A stretch of DNA of 64,000 bases, from the NCBI GenBank assembly GCA_026416815.1, contig JAOAEJ010000011.1:1-64000 (forward strand), in the 5' to 3' direction. The notes beneath the pieces were generated by a model. It ran no database searches, was not told where the DNA came from, and was given only the letters and a program-made list of their open reading frames with translations. The stretch is from Clostridia bacterium. GTDB taxonomy: Bacteria > Bacillota > Clostridia > Acetivibrionales > DSM-2933. The translations under genes and the position numbers were made by a program. Positions within the stretch are counted from its first letter, which is position 1; every line of letters begins with the position of its first letter. Below are positions 17,242 through 25,810 of this stretch, piece after piece.

Positions 17242-19791
17242 ATGAGTAACGGTATTTCGAATATGTTAAATAATAAATTGAGAATGTCGGGACTTTCATC
17301 AGGACTAGATACCGACAGCATAATCCAGCAGCTTATGAAGGTTGAGAGGGTAAAGGTTGATAAAGTCAAACAGAATAAGCAGACCCTTGAGTGGAAGAGA
17401 GATGAATACAGGGAAATAATCAACCTCTTAAGGGGATTTAAAGACGAATACTTTGAAGTTTTAAAACCCACAAACAATTTTAGATCGCCAACTGCTTTTG
17501 CTTCATATGATACAAAGTCTACCAGCGAGAGTGTTCTTACTGCAAAAGCGGGGGTAGGAGCTACGGCTGGAAGCTATGATATAACAGTGAATTCCCTTGC
17601 TAAAGCGGCGTCCAAGGTGAGTACCGCTCAGGTGAGTGGCGGGTATTCAGGAATTGAAGGGTCAGCTCCGGTGGATATGACCAAAATGAAGCAGGGAAAA
17701 GAATTTACTCTTACACTGGATGGGGTAACTAAAACCATAGCCTTGGACCAAGACTATACTGCTTTTACCGAAGCCAACTTTAAAACAGAACTCCAGAGGT
17801 TAGTAAATAGTGCTTTCGGAGCCGGAAAAATAAATGTTACCGAAAGCGGAGGAGTTTTAAAGTTTGCCCCTACCACTCTTAGTAGTAATTTAAGTCTAGG
17901 CGACAGTACAAATACTTATTTAGGAACTCTCGGTTTTACAAACGGACAGACTAACAGTATTTCAAGTGGAAACGTAGTGGACTTTTCGGGAGGCAACTTT
18001 AAAATTACCATAGATTCAGGATCAGCTATTTCAGTTAATGTTGCAGCGGCCGGAGACCTTGCAACATTGGTATCAAATATAAATGACGGCTTAAATACTG
18101 CCCTTACAGCCGCAGGTGAGTCAGTTGATATACAGGCTGTAGAAGATACTGCAAACCCCGGAAAAATTAAATTTGTTAGTCTGGACACAAGCAAGAAATT
18201 TACATTTACATCCGAAACAATCGATAATATCCTTCCTAAGCTGGGAATAGCGAGCGGAAGCAGCATAAATGCCATGAACGGTACCATTGGTTATGGTGTG
18301 AGCGATATAGGCAAGGACTTTAATATAACACTTATAGACGCTGATGGTACTACAGTAACTAAACATATTGAACTTAAATATGACTATGCAAGTGACATAA
18401 GTACAGACCCTGACGGTAAAACCCTGGGACAGGTGATAGAGGAGCAGCTTGGCGGTGGTGCCGGAAGTGTTTCTGTAGCCATATCCGGTGGCAAAATAAG
18501 CTTTTTGAATTCAGTAGGGAAGCAAATCAAGGTGGAAAAGGGAGACGCCGGATTAAAAGACGAGTTGGGATTCACCACTGCACAGACTGGCAGCAGTAGG
18601 GTCAGCTTAAGCTCTACGCTTGAAGATGCCAACTTTGCAGTTCCACTTACTTTTGATGGAGGCGGCAACCTATCTTTTGAGATAAATGGAAAACCCATTT
18701 CTGCAAGCAGAACCGAAACACTAGGCACTCTTATAAACCGCATTAATTCCAGCGATGCCGGTGTGACCTTAAAGTATGACTCTTTAAATGATAAGTTTAC
18801 GATGGAAACAAAAGCTATAGGTTCTACTGCAGCTATAAATGTTACAAACGGTGCAGGTAACTTTTTCACTGCCTTGAAGATAAATATAGCAGCAGAAGCA
18901 AGAGGAACCAACGCTACCATGGATGTAGAGGATAATGCAACTAGTGTGACTACTACTATTGAGCGTACTACCAATAACTTTACTGTTAATGGAATTACTT
19001 ATGACTTGAAGAGTACCGGTACAACTACTTTAACTGTCGGTGCAAATCCCGATATACTGGTTGACAAGATTAAAAACTTTGTAAATAAATATAATGAGGT
19101 TATAGGTAAGGTAAACGGCGAGATTTCAGAAAAGTCGAACAGGAGTTATGTACCGCTAACCGATGAGCAAAAGCAGGCAATGAGCGAGAAGGATATAGAA
19201 CTATGGGAATCTAAAGCTAAAAGCGGCTTGCTAAGAAATGACTCTGCACTGCAAAGAATGGTAAGTACTATGCGTAAAGCATTGTATGACGAGGTGGATG
19301 GTGTAAGCCTAAGTTTACACCAAATCGGTATAACTACTTCATCAAACTACAAGGATAACGGTAAGCTGATTATAGATGAGGAAAAGCTGAAAAAAGCCAT
19401 AACTGATGATCCTGATAAAATAGTAGAGTTATTTACAAAAGAGTCACAGTACAGCTATAGTGATACTGCTCATAGAAGCGATAGATATAGTGAAGAGGGA
19501 CTTGGTCAAAGACTATATGATATTTTACAGGACAATATAAGGCTTACTAGGGATGATAGCGGTAAGAAGGGGGCATTAATTGAGAAGGCTGGTATAGAGG
19601 GCGATATAACAGAACTCAAAAGCCTTATGGCTGTTGAAATACAACAAAAGGAAGTACAAATTTCAGATCTTGAATATAAGCTTTTTCAGAAGGAAAACTG
19701 GTATTATCAGAGGTTTGCAAATATGGAAAAGCTATTAAGCCAGATGAACGCCCAGAGTGGTTGGCTCAGTTCTCAAATGGGGCAAGGTTAA
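17242..19791 (+). CDS. fliD: Flagellar cap protein FliD (hook-associated protein 2), long form
   Basis: 849 aa. FliD caps the growing filament and folds exported flagellin. The N-terminal FliD domain opens with MSGLSSGLDTDSIIQQLMKVER; the C-terminal domain (about 610-849) contains KNFVNKYNEVIGKVN, a helix with DNGKLIIDEEKLKKAI, and a final coiled coil. Most FliD proteins are about 450-650 residues, so the middle (about 120-600) is expanded with beta-rich repeats such as IKFVSLDTSKKFTF and GKISFLNSVGKQIKV. An AAAGGAGG site precedes the ATG. Five bp after flaG, followed by fliS. Confidence 0.93.
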   Translation: MSNGISNMLNNKLRMSGLSSGLDTDSIIQQLMKVERVKVDKVKQNKQTLEWKRDEYREIINLLRGFKDEYFEVLKPTNNFRSPTAFASYDTKSTSESVLTAKAGVGATAGSYDITVNSLAKAASKVSTAQVSGGYSGIEGSAPVDMTKMKQGKEFTLTLDGVTKTIALDQDYTAFTEANFKTELQRLVNSAFGAGKINVTESGGVLKFAPTTLSSNLSLGDSTNTYLGTLGFTNGQTNSISSGNVVDFSGGNFKITIDSGSAISVNVAAAGDLATLVSNINDGLNTALTAAGESVDIQAVEDTANPGKIKFVSLDTSKKFTFTSETIDNILPKLGIASGSSINAMNGTIGYGVSDIGKDFNITLIDADGTTVTKHIELKYDYASDISTDPDGKTLGQVIEEQLGGGAGSVSVAISGGKISFLNSVGKQIKVEKGDAGLKDELGFTTAQTGSSRVSLSSTLEDANFAVPLTFDGGGNLSFEINGKPISASRTETLGTLINRINSSDAGVTLKYDSLNDKFTMETKAIGSTAAINVTNGAGNFFTALKINIAAEARGTNATMDVEDNATSVTTTIERTTNNFTVNGITYDLKSTGTTTLTVGANPDILVDKIKNFVNKYNEVIGKVNGEISEKSNRSYVPLTDEQKQAMSEKDIELWESKAKSGLLRNDSALQRMVSTMRKALYDEVDGVSLSLHQIGITTSSNYKDNGKLIIDEEKLKKAITDDPDKIVELFTKESQYSYSDTAHRSDRYSEEGLGQRLYDILQDNIRLTRDDSGKKGALIEKAGIEGDITELKSLMAVEIQQKEVQISDLEYKLFQKENWYYQRFANMEKLLSQMNAQSGWLSSQMGQG

Positions 19792-19836
19792 GTAGATAGA
19801 GACAAGATGATTTGAAATAACAGGAGGATGTTTGTG

Positions 19837-20238
19837 ATGGTGTTAAATAAAGGATACGAACAATATAAGGAAAGTTCCGTTCTTACCGCAAGCCCTGAGG
19901 AGTTGACCTTAATGTTGTATAACGGTCTTGTAAAGTTTATTATGAAGGCTCAGCAGGGTCTAGATGAAAAGAATCTTGAAAAAGTAAGCAATAGCATAAT
20001 TAGAGCTCAGGATATTATTGTAGAATTTAGGACAACCCTTGATATGAAATATGAAATATCTAAAAATTTAGAGCTTATTTATGATTACATGCATAGGCAG
20101 CTGATAGATGCAAACCTTAAAAAGGATAAGGAAATTCTGGAGGAAGTGTTGGGGCTTGCGAAGGAACTGCGTGACACCTGGGCACAGGCAATGAAGATTG
20201 CAAAGCAGCAGCCAAGACCCCAGCAGGTAGCCAGATAA
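19837..20238 (+). CDS. fliS: Flagellin export chaperone FliS
   Basis: 133 aa helical chaperone that binds the flagellin C-terminus in the cytosol. Family features: YEQYKESSVLTASPEELTLM near the start, LYNGLVKFIMKA, and DYMHRQLIDANLKKD. AGGAGG at 19822-19827 touches an in-frame ATG at 19828, so ATG 19837 (or GTG 19834) with normal spacing is the likely start. Between fliD and a FlgN-like gene, the usual late-operon order. Confidence 0.93.
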   Translation: MVLNKGYEQYKESSVLTASPEELTLMLYNGLVKFIMKAQQGLDEKNLEKVSNSIIRAQDIIVEFRTTLDMKYEISKNLELIYDYMHRQLIDANLKKDKEILEEVLGLAKELRDTWAQAMKIAKQQPRPQQVAR

Positions 20239-20249
20239 GGGAGTTTTAT

Positions 20250-20738
20250 ATGACTAAAACACCAGAGATGTATATGGACAGACTGACTGAGATATCAAAT
20301 AAGAAGTATGACTTGTTAAAGGAAATGCTTTTGCTGACAAAGGAACAGGCATTGGTTATAACCGAGGATAGTCTTGAGAAATTACAGGCCTTTATTGTGC
20401 AGAAGCAGGAAATTATTGAAAGAATAAATAAGCTGGATGAAGAATTTGATGTATATTTCCAGCGGCTTAAGCAGGAACTGAAGGTTAAGAACTTAGATGA
20501 AATGCAAGCCCATAATATAAAAGGTACAGCAGAACTTAAGAGCATTGTATCTGACATAATGAGGCTTATAGGTGAGATTTCGGAGATTGAAAACCAAAAC
20601 AATTGTAAGGCGAAAGAACTTCTAGATAGCCTGGGTAATGAAATTAAAAAAATAAACCATGCCAAAGTAGCTAACTCAGCATACAAGGGTGGCACAGGTT
20701 TTCCGACTCCTTCTTATTTTATAGACAGAAAGAAATAG
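20250..20738 (+). CDS. flgN: FlgN-like flagellar export chaperone
   Basis: 162 aa, predicted all-helical, with long heptad-like stretches (TEISNKKYDLLKEMLLLTKEQ; LQAFIVQKQEIIERINKLDEEF) characteristic of FlgN chaperones for FlgK/FlgL. Sequence conservation is low in this family, so the call rests on size, helical pattern and position directly after fliS. The C-terminal tail (GGTGFPTPSYFIDRKK) is probably flexible. The start has AAGGGAG upstream. Confidence 0.7.
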   Translation: MTKTPEMYMDRLTEISNKKYDLLKEMLLLTKEQALVITEDSLEKLQAFIVQKQEIIERINKLDEEFDVYFQRLKQELKVKNLDEMQAHNIKGTAELKSIVSDIMRLIGEISEIENQNNCKAKELLDSLGNEIKKINHAKVANSAYKGGTGFPTPSYFIDRKK

Positions 20739-20748
20739 TGTAAATATA

Positions 20749-20778
20749 AATGGTGCAGATAAAATTATCTGCACCATT
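20749..20778 (+). terminator. Hairpin at end of late flagellar operon
   Basis: A 12-bp perfect stem (20749-20760 with 20767-20778) and a 6-nt loop just after the flgN stop. There is no long T run, so termination may be incomplete, or it may act together with repeat copy A. Confidence 0.65.
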
Positions 20779-20790
20779 AAACATTTCTAT

Positions 20791-20910
20791 ATAAATTGCG
20801 ATAATGATATTACAAGGAAAAATTTGATTATCGCAATATAACTCAAGGTAACAAATTGCAAAAAAGATTTAGAGAAAACTTCGTTGTAGATTCTTTTTTG
20901 CAATTTATAT
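20791..20910. repeat. Dispersed ~118-bp repeat, copy A (two hairpins)
   Basis: Nearly identical, in opposite orientation, to 28201-28320. It contains two adjacent inverted repeats: ATTGCGATAAT...ATTATCGCAAT and CAAATTGCAAAAAAGAT...ATTCTTTTTTGCAATTT. Copy A separates the convergent flgN and fliD-like genes, and its second hairpin could terminate the minus-strand fliD-like transcript. Confidence 0.88.
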
Positions 20911-20922
20911 ATATAAAATATT

Positions 20923-22197
20923 TTATAAAAACAAATCCAATACCAATCCGCTGTAAATATTTTGCTTAGACATCAACGTGTTAGAAGAATTAAGGTAATT
21001 GTAAAAGGTATCAAGACCTTTATTAATATTAAATGGTTTTGTATATTGCAGTGGAGAAGTCAAAACTTCATTACTCTTGGAGTATAACCTGTCTGCTAAT
21101 CCATTATGCCCGGCTAAAACATCCTGAATGCGGGAAAGGTTTTCGCTCAGGGCTTTATCAAGCTTTTTATCATCAATGGAAAGGGTATTGTCAGCATTTA
21201 TATTAATGCCAATATCCTCAAGAGAAGACTTTGTATATCTTATAATTGAACTAAACTCTTCTCCTAACTTTTCTGCTCCTTTGAAATCGGAAGAGTAGAG
21301 GCTGGTAAGCTTGGTAATGCTATTAAATCTTTCAATAAGGTCTTTGATATCCGATTTAATAGCATTTGTGTCAGTATCAATATCTAATTTTACATCTTTA
21401 CCCGTTGCCTTACGGAGGGTGACGTTTACCTTGCCATTATTAATCGTAAGGTCATTTTCCTGAGAAGTATGCTGCTTGCCGTTAATAGTGTATTCTGCAT
21501 TTTGGGCCTGTGTTGAAACTGTTCCTATGCTAGATATTGAAACGGCGTTACCTTTTGTATCCGATAAGGTAAAAGCACAGCCAGTACCCGTTTTATCCGA
21601 AACAACTTTAAGGAAGCTTGTATCGGTCTTGGAGTCGGAAACTACACTAGCTGTAACTCCGGCTTTTGCATAATTTATTGCTTTTGCCATATTGGAGAGG
21701 CTTGTCTGATTTGTATCAAATATATCTACGATAAAGGATACAGATTTTTTATTACCACCTACATCTAAAGTAAAAGTATTTATACCATGAGTAAAAGATG
21801 TATCGTCTTTTGAATTCAGCAGGCTGCCGGTATTTGTCTGAGAGGTAGCCAGTTTGGATACATTTAATGTATAAGAAGCTTTATCTGCATTTGGTAGTGC
21901 TTCGCCGATAGCAGAATTTTGATCTGAGGATAAAACTGTCTTTTGGCTGAGGCTTGAATCGGTACCTTTTGATTTAAATGCCTTAGAAGCTTCTTTCATT
22001 TCATTTATATTACTGCTTAGGGCAGTCAGATATGATGACATGGTAGATTGAGCCTTTTTGCCGAAGGTCTGGGAGTATACTCTGCTGGCGATAGAATTAT
22101 ACATAAGGTTAGTTACATTGTTAACCTTATGTGTTTCCACAGGAGATTTAAATATATTATAATAATAGCTTGTAAGACCATAAATTGTATTGGCCAT
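20923..22197 (-). CDS. Second, divergent FliD-like protein
   Basis: 424 aa. It resembles FliD by a helical N-terminal region, a beta-rich centre and a FliD_C-like end: IKDLIERFNSITKLTSLYSS, DIGININADNTLSIDDKKLDKAL and LSRIQDVLAGHNGLADRLY. It lacks the conserved SGLDTD start of the 849-aa FliD at 17242, so it is an orphan paralog rather than the main cap. ATG 22197 has GGAGGTGAATATA upstream; an in-frame ATG at 22212 overlaps that site. Transcribed toward the flagellar operon, away from its order. A minor cap or adhesin-like role is speculative. Confidence 0.75.
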   Translation of the reverse strand: MANTIYGLTSYYYNIFKSPVETHKVNNVTNLMYNSIASRVYSQTFGKKAQSTMSSYLTALSSNINEMKEASKAFKSKGTDSSLSQKTVLSSDQNSAIGEALPNADKASYTLNVSKLATSQTNTGSLLNSKDDTSFTHGINTFTLDVGGNKKSVSFIVDIFDTNQTSLSNMAKAINYAKAGVTASVVSDSKTDTSFLKVVSDKTGTGCAFTLSDTKGNAVSISSIGTVSTQAQNAEYTINGKQHTSQENDLTINNGKVNVTLRKATGKDVKLDIDTDTNAIKSDIKDLIERFNSITKLTSLYSSDFKGAEKLGEEFSSIIRYTKSSLEDIGININADNTLSIDDKKLDKALSENLSRIQDVLAGHNGLADRLYSKSNEVLTSPLQYTKPFNINKGLDTFYNYLNSSNTLMSKQNIYSGLVLDLFL

Positions 22198-22336
22198 TAT
22201 ATTCACCTCCATAAATAGAGCCAGAAAGTGTTTATAATGCTATTATAGCAATTTTTGGGTGGAAAGTAAATACAACAACTGTAAACCAATGGTCGAAAAT
22301 AATATTTCCAAATGGTTTGCTTAATTTAAACTATCT

Positions 22337-22440
22337 ATAGATAATTTAGGTTGAAATTAGTGATTTCCAGCTAGGTAATGAGCTGTGACAAGTGCGATTT
22401 ACCTAGCTGGATAAAATCACTTTCAACCTAAACTGTCTAT
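22337..22440. repeat. MITE-like palindromic repeat C, copy 1
   Basis: About 104 bp with long terminal inverted repeats: ATAGATAATTTAGGTTGAAA at the left and the matching TTCAACCTAAACTGTCTAT at the right, plus an inner pair CCAGCTAGGTAA/TTACCTAGCTGG. Almost the same as 35883-35986. Its edge overlaps the stop codon of the minus-strand hydrolase. Confidence 0.88.
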
Positions 22441-23342
22441 ATGTTCCGGTGCTCTCCATAAACCTTATTTTCTAAGAAATCAAACACTTTTTTGATATAT
22501 TCCTCTGGGAAATTCCAGTAAATAGAGAGGTGGTCAGCGCCTTGGGTCTCCCAATAAACAGCGTTATCCGCTGCAAGCTTTGAATATACATTGTACAGTT
22601 TTCTACCGTTTTCTACTGAGATATACGTGTCATCCTTGCTGTGTATAAATAGAACAGGCCTAGGAGCGATTTTATGCATAACCTTTCTGGGACTTACATG
22701 GGCAGGGTCTAGCCCCATAGCTGATTTTATAGAAAATAAAATCAGTTTGCTAAAAGGAAATGACGGAAGTCGGCTCCATACAGGAAGCTGCTTGTCAAGG
22801 TAGTTTTTAAGGTCTGAGAAGCCGCTGTCCTCGATTACAGCGTCAACATCACTGCTTTCGGAGGCTGCTAGCAGGCTGGAGGAAGCACCCATAGAGAAGC
22901 CCATAAGGACTATATTTCTAGAACCGCGGGATTTTACATAATCTATAGCCCCGAGTATGTCATCTTTTTCATAAAGGCCAATTGATGTGAAAGTACCTTC
23001 CGAAGTACCTGCGTTTCTGAAATCAAATGTAAGAACGTTGTAGCCTCTGCTATTGAAATCTTTTATGAGGTTAAAGGTGCGTTCTTTAAAAATAAGCCTA
23101 TTCATTTTATAACCGTGACAGAGAATTACAGTTTTGTCACTGCCACCTGCACTAAAATACCAGCCTTTGAGATTCAGCGTTTTGCTTATATCTTTAAAGG
23201 AGACATCTTCATAGGACGGTACATCGATAAGGGAAAAGACCGGAATAGCCCTTCTCTTGGGATGTATGAGTTTCCATCCTACAAAAGCGGAATATGCCAG
23301 TAAAGCTATGGTGATAAGCATTATTACTGTAATTACCTTCAT
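22437..23342 (-). CDS. Membrane-anchored alpha/beta hydrolase
   Basis: 301 aa. An N-terminal hydrophobic segment (about 1-20, MKVITVIMLITIALLAYSAF) is followed by an alpha/beta hydrolase domain: the oxyanion region HGYKMNRL, the nucleophile elbow GFSMGASS, an acid in HSKDDTYISVE and a terminal His in GADHLSIYW. Similar to the BEM46/YqkD-type hydrolases; substrate unknown, active site probably outside the membrane. The start is ATG 23342, with GAGGAGC just upstream; a longer in-frame GTG start includes that site. The 3' end lies inside repeat C1. Confidence 0.85.
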   Translation of the reverse strand: MKVITVIMLITIALLAYSAFVGWKLIHPKRRAIPVFSLIDVPSYEDVSFKDISKTLNLKGWYFSAGGSDKTVILCHGYKMNRLIFKERTFNLIKDFNSRGYNVLTFDFRNAGTSEGTFTSIGLYEKDDILGAIDYVKSRGSRNIVLMGFSMGASSSLLAASESSDVDAVIEDSGFSDLKNYLDKQLPVWSRLPSFPFSKLILFSIKSAMGLDPAHVSPRKVMHKIAPRPVLFIHSKDDTYISVENGRKLYNVYSKLAADNAVYWETQGADHLSIYWNFPEEYIKKVFDFLENKVYGEHRNI

Positions 23343-23458
23343 AAATATGCTCCTCATCTTATAGGGGTTATTTGACACAAGTTTAATAAATAGATACTTA
23401 CAACGGTAGCCGTCCGAACTATTGGAGGTATGTCAATAGCTGGTCTAAAAATTGTTCA

Positions 23459-23487
23459 TTGACTGAAGATTTATCAAGGATTATTAT
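23459..23487 (+). promoter_or_regulatory. Sigma-A type promoter for radical SAM gene
   Basis: TTGACT (23459-23464) and TATTAT (23482-23487) are separated by exactly 17 bp and lie 58 bp upstream of the ATG at 23545. Confidence 0.6.
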
Positions 23488-23544
23488 ATTTTTATTTACT
23501 AGTAAAGTAAAGTAGAATTACAGAAATTAGGGGGGACTTAGAAA

Positions 23545-24423
23545 ATGTGCGGTATTTGCCCCAGAGGCTGTAGGGTTAATAGGGATAGTGTGGCTGGTTT
23601 TTGTGGAGTGGGTAATTTGCCTGTAGTAGCAAAGGCATTCTTACATAAGTGGGAAGAGCCTTGTATCAGCGGTACCAACGGATCGGGTACTGTATTCTTT
23701 TCGGGGTGCAATTTGAAGTGTGTGTACTGTCAAAACTACCAGATAAGTCAGGAGAATTTCGGTAGGGAAGTATCCATTGGGAAGCTGAGGGATATATATA
23801 TTTTCCTTCAAGCTAAAGGTGCACATAATATAAACCTTGTGAATCCTACCCATTTTGTAAGTTCTATAAGGGATAGTTTGATTGGGCTGGACGAATTAGA
23901 GATTCCCGTTGTATATAACTCAAACGGTTATGACAGTATTGAAGGGCTGGAGTATATGAAGGGGGTGGTAGATGTATATCTGCCCGATTTAAAGTATTTT
24001 AGCCCTGAAACAGCTGCAAGATATTCGGGTGCAAGCGATTATTTTGATATTGCTACAAGGGCGATACTGGAGATGTATGCCCAGGTTGGGCCACCATTGC
24101 TGGACAGTAATGGGGTTATACGCAGAGGGTTGATAATAAGGCACTTGATTCTCCCAGGACAATATAAGGAGTCCATTAAAATTTTGGATTGGATAAGGGC
24201 AAACCTTCCCAATGACATATATATAAGTCTCATGAGCCAGTATACTCCATATTACAAGGCCAGGTGCCACAAGGAAATAGACAGAAGGATTACTACAATG
24301 GAATACAGAAAGGTGGTAGACCATCTCTACAAGCTTGGATTGGAAAATGGCTATGTACAGGAGCGGGAATCGGCAAAAGAGGAATATATACCGGACTTCA
24401 ACCTGGAGGGTGTAAAAGAATAA
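23545..24423 (+). CDS. Radical SAM protein (PflA-like, COG1313)
   Basis: 292 aa. The radical SAM motif CxxxCxxC is GCNLKCVYCQNYQIS (about residues 52-66). The N-terminus has extra cysteines (MCGICPRGCRVNR and GFCGVG), as in the PflX/COG1313 group. It is expected to bind a [4Fe-4S] cluster and generate a 5'-deoxyadenosyl radical; the target is unknown, and no glycyl-radical enzyme is adjacent. The end of the protein (about 280-292) is polar. The start has AGGGGGG nearby, and a sigma-A promoter lies upstream. Confidence 0.88.
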   Translation: MCGICPRGCRVNRDSVAGFCGVGNLPVVAKAFLHKWEEPCISGTNGSGTVFFSGCNLKCVYCQNYQISQENFGREVSIGKLRDIYIFLQAKGAHNINLVNPTHFVSSIRDSLIGLDELEIPVVYNSNGYDSIEGLEYMKGVVDVYLPDLKYFSPETAARYSGASDYFDIATRAILEMYAQVGPPLLDSNGVIRRGLIIRHLILPGQYKESIKILDWIRANLPNDIYISLMSQYTPYYKARCHKEIDRRITTMEYRKVVDHLYKLGLENGYVQERESAKEEYIPDFNLEGVKE

Positions 24424-24534
24424 TTAAAGATATAGGATTTTATTATGTATAATCGAGGATTGAACATAAGCTTTTAAAACGGTATAATTTAAGTAAATAA
24501 GCTACTTTACACTATGGTAAAGGATGATATAAAC

Positions 24535-25431
24535 ATGGAAGAAACCGTACTTCCTAAGGCATGGGAGAGTTTGCTGAATTCTTCAAGCTTTGTTCCCGTA
24601 ATAGTAAAAACCATTGAGAGAATTCAGGATGCAAGCTGGTCCAGTGACCTTAGCAGCCACGAGTTCTTTGAAATGGTCTATATAAAAAAAGGTAATGCTA
24701 TATTTGAAATTTCAGGTCAATCGCCGGCAATTGGCCCCAATGACATTATAATAATAAAGCCCAATCAACTGCATCGGTTTATAGTAAAGTCGGATACTGG
24801 CTGTGAGTTTATAGTTTTAAGCTTTAAATTTGTAAATCAGGTGAACAGTGGGTTTTGGGAAGCGTCTCTTGAGGATTTCTTAAACTTTGTAAGCAATAAA
24901 GAAGCAGGTGCTTTTATCAGGCTTAAGGTGAGTCAGAAAAACGAAATTATTGTGCTTTTAAACAGGATACTGAAGGAAAGGGAAAGTACCGAGATTGGGA
25001 GTGAGTTTTTAAACTACCTAATGGTTTTAGAACTTTTTGTACTTATCTCCAGAGCCCTTAAAATGGAGTGGGAAAACAGTATCGAAGATAAGAGTCCAAA
25101 GCTCAAAGAGTTAATCCGTGCTTCGGTAAAGTATATTAACAATAATTTTGAGAGAGATATTTCAATAGCCCACATAGCAAGGTATGTGTTCTTAAGCCCA
25201 AGCTATTTTACTAGAGCATTTAAGGAGGATATGGGTATCAGCCCAATCAATTATCTTTTAAAGGTAAGAATTGAAAGAGCGAAAGAGCTATTGACGGACA
25301 CTTATATAAAGATTAGTGATATTGCTCTAAGTGTGGGATTTTCAAACCAGCAAAGGTTTAACGAAATATTTAAAAAGCATATGGATATCACACCGCTGCA
25401 GTACAGGAAACAAAATTGCAGCAAGAAATAA
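24535..25431 (+). CDS. AraC-family transcriptional regulator
   Basis: 298 aa. The N-terminal cupin-like sensor (about 30-110, with IKKGNAIFEISGQ and IIIKPNQLHRF) suggests sugar or small-ligand sensing. The C-terminal ~100 residues are the double helix-turn-helix: ISIAHIARYVFLSPSYFTRAF and ISDIALSVGFSNQQRFNEIF, ending in TPLQYRKQN. ATG 24535 has a purine-rich AAAGGATG upstream; an in-frame ATG at 24514 has no ribosome site. Its target is not evident; the next intact gene is leuB. Confidence 0.87.
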   Translation: MEETVLPKAWESLLNSSSFVPVIVKTIERIQDASWSSDLSSHEFFEMVYIKKGNAIFEISGQSPAIGPNDIIIIKPNQLHRFIVKSDTGCEFIVLSFKFVNQVNSGFWEASLEDFLNFVSNKEAGAFIRLKVSQKNEIIVLLNRILKERESTEIGSEFLNYLMVLELFVLISRALKMEWENSIEDKSPKLKELIRASVKYINNNFERDISIAHIARYVFLSPSYFTRAFKEDMGISPINYLLKVRIERAKELLTDTYIKISDIALSVGFSNQQRFNEIFKKHMDITPLQYRKQNCSKK

Positions 25432-25700
25432 TATGAGGTTATAAAGTATGAAGCGTGCGGCACTTGCTCTAAGGGGAGGGAATACTTTAGAAGAAGTAGT
25501 GCTGTTTTTTATTTGCTTTGGGGAAATGCAGATGGGTTGGGAAGAAACTTTCATATATTTGGCGGTCAAAAAACATTAAAAAATGATACATAATTTAAAT
25601 AGATTACAGGAAGAACTAAAAGAACCATCCCTGTATAATAGCTATTATAAAATACTATATCAGATTACTGAATGCTGGATTTTACATAAAAAATAAGTAA
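25432..25700. other. Degenerate region after the AraC gene
   Basis: Two tiny open frames (25448-25579, 43 codons; 25583-25696, 37 codons) lack recognisable domains, and the first has only a poor ribosome site. With the leuD tail directly after them, this stretch looks like decayed or rearranged sequence rather than genes. Confidence 0.4.
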
Positions 25701-25781
25701 TATGCTGGTGTAGCATTCCCTGAGTTCATGCAGGAATTAATATCTGCTGATGGACTTATAGAATATATAAAAAGAATTTAA
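25701..25781 (+). pseudogene. leuD: C-terminal remnant of leuD (isopropylmalate dehydratase small subunit)
   Basis: An open frame of 26 codons from just after a TAA at 25698-25700 reads ...AFPEFMQELISADGLIEYIKRI then stops at 25779-25781. This resembles the LeuD C-terminus (family pattern PxFMQELIxAGGLxxYxK, from memory). No start codon or upstream LeuD sequence is present, and it lies 29 bp before leuB, its normal operon partner. Most likely leuC and most of leuD were deleted or moved. Confidence 0.7.
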
Positions 25782-25810
25782 ACAAATAGTTTGAACAAGG
25801 AGGATGTATT

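Noticed and set aside
25448..25696. Two short open frames (43 and 37 codons) after the AraC gene
   Set aside because: No domain, poor start signals, and they sit in apparently decayed DNA next to the leuD remnant.
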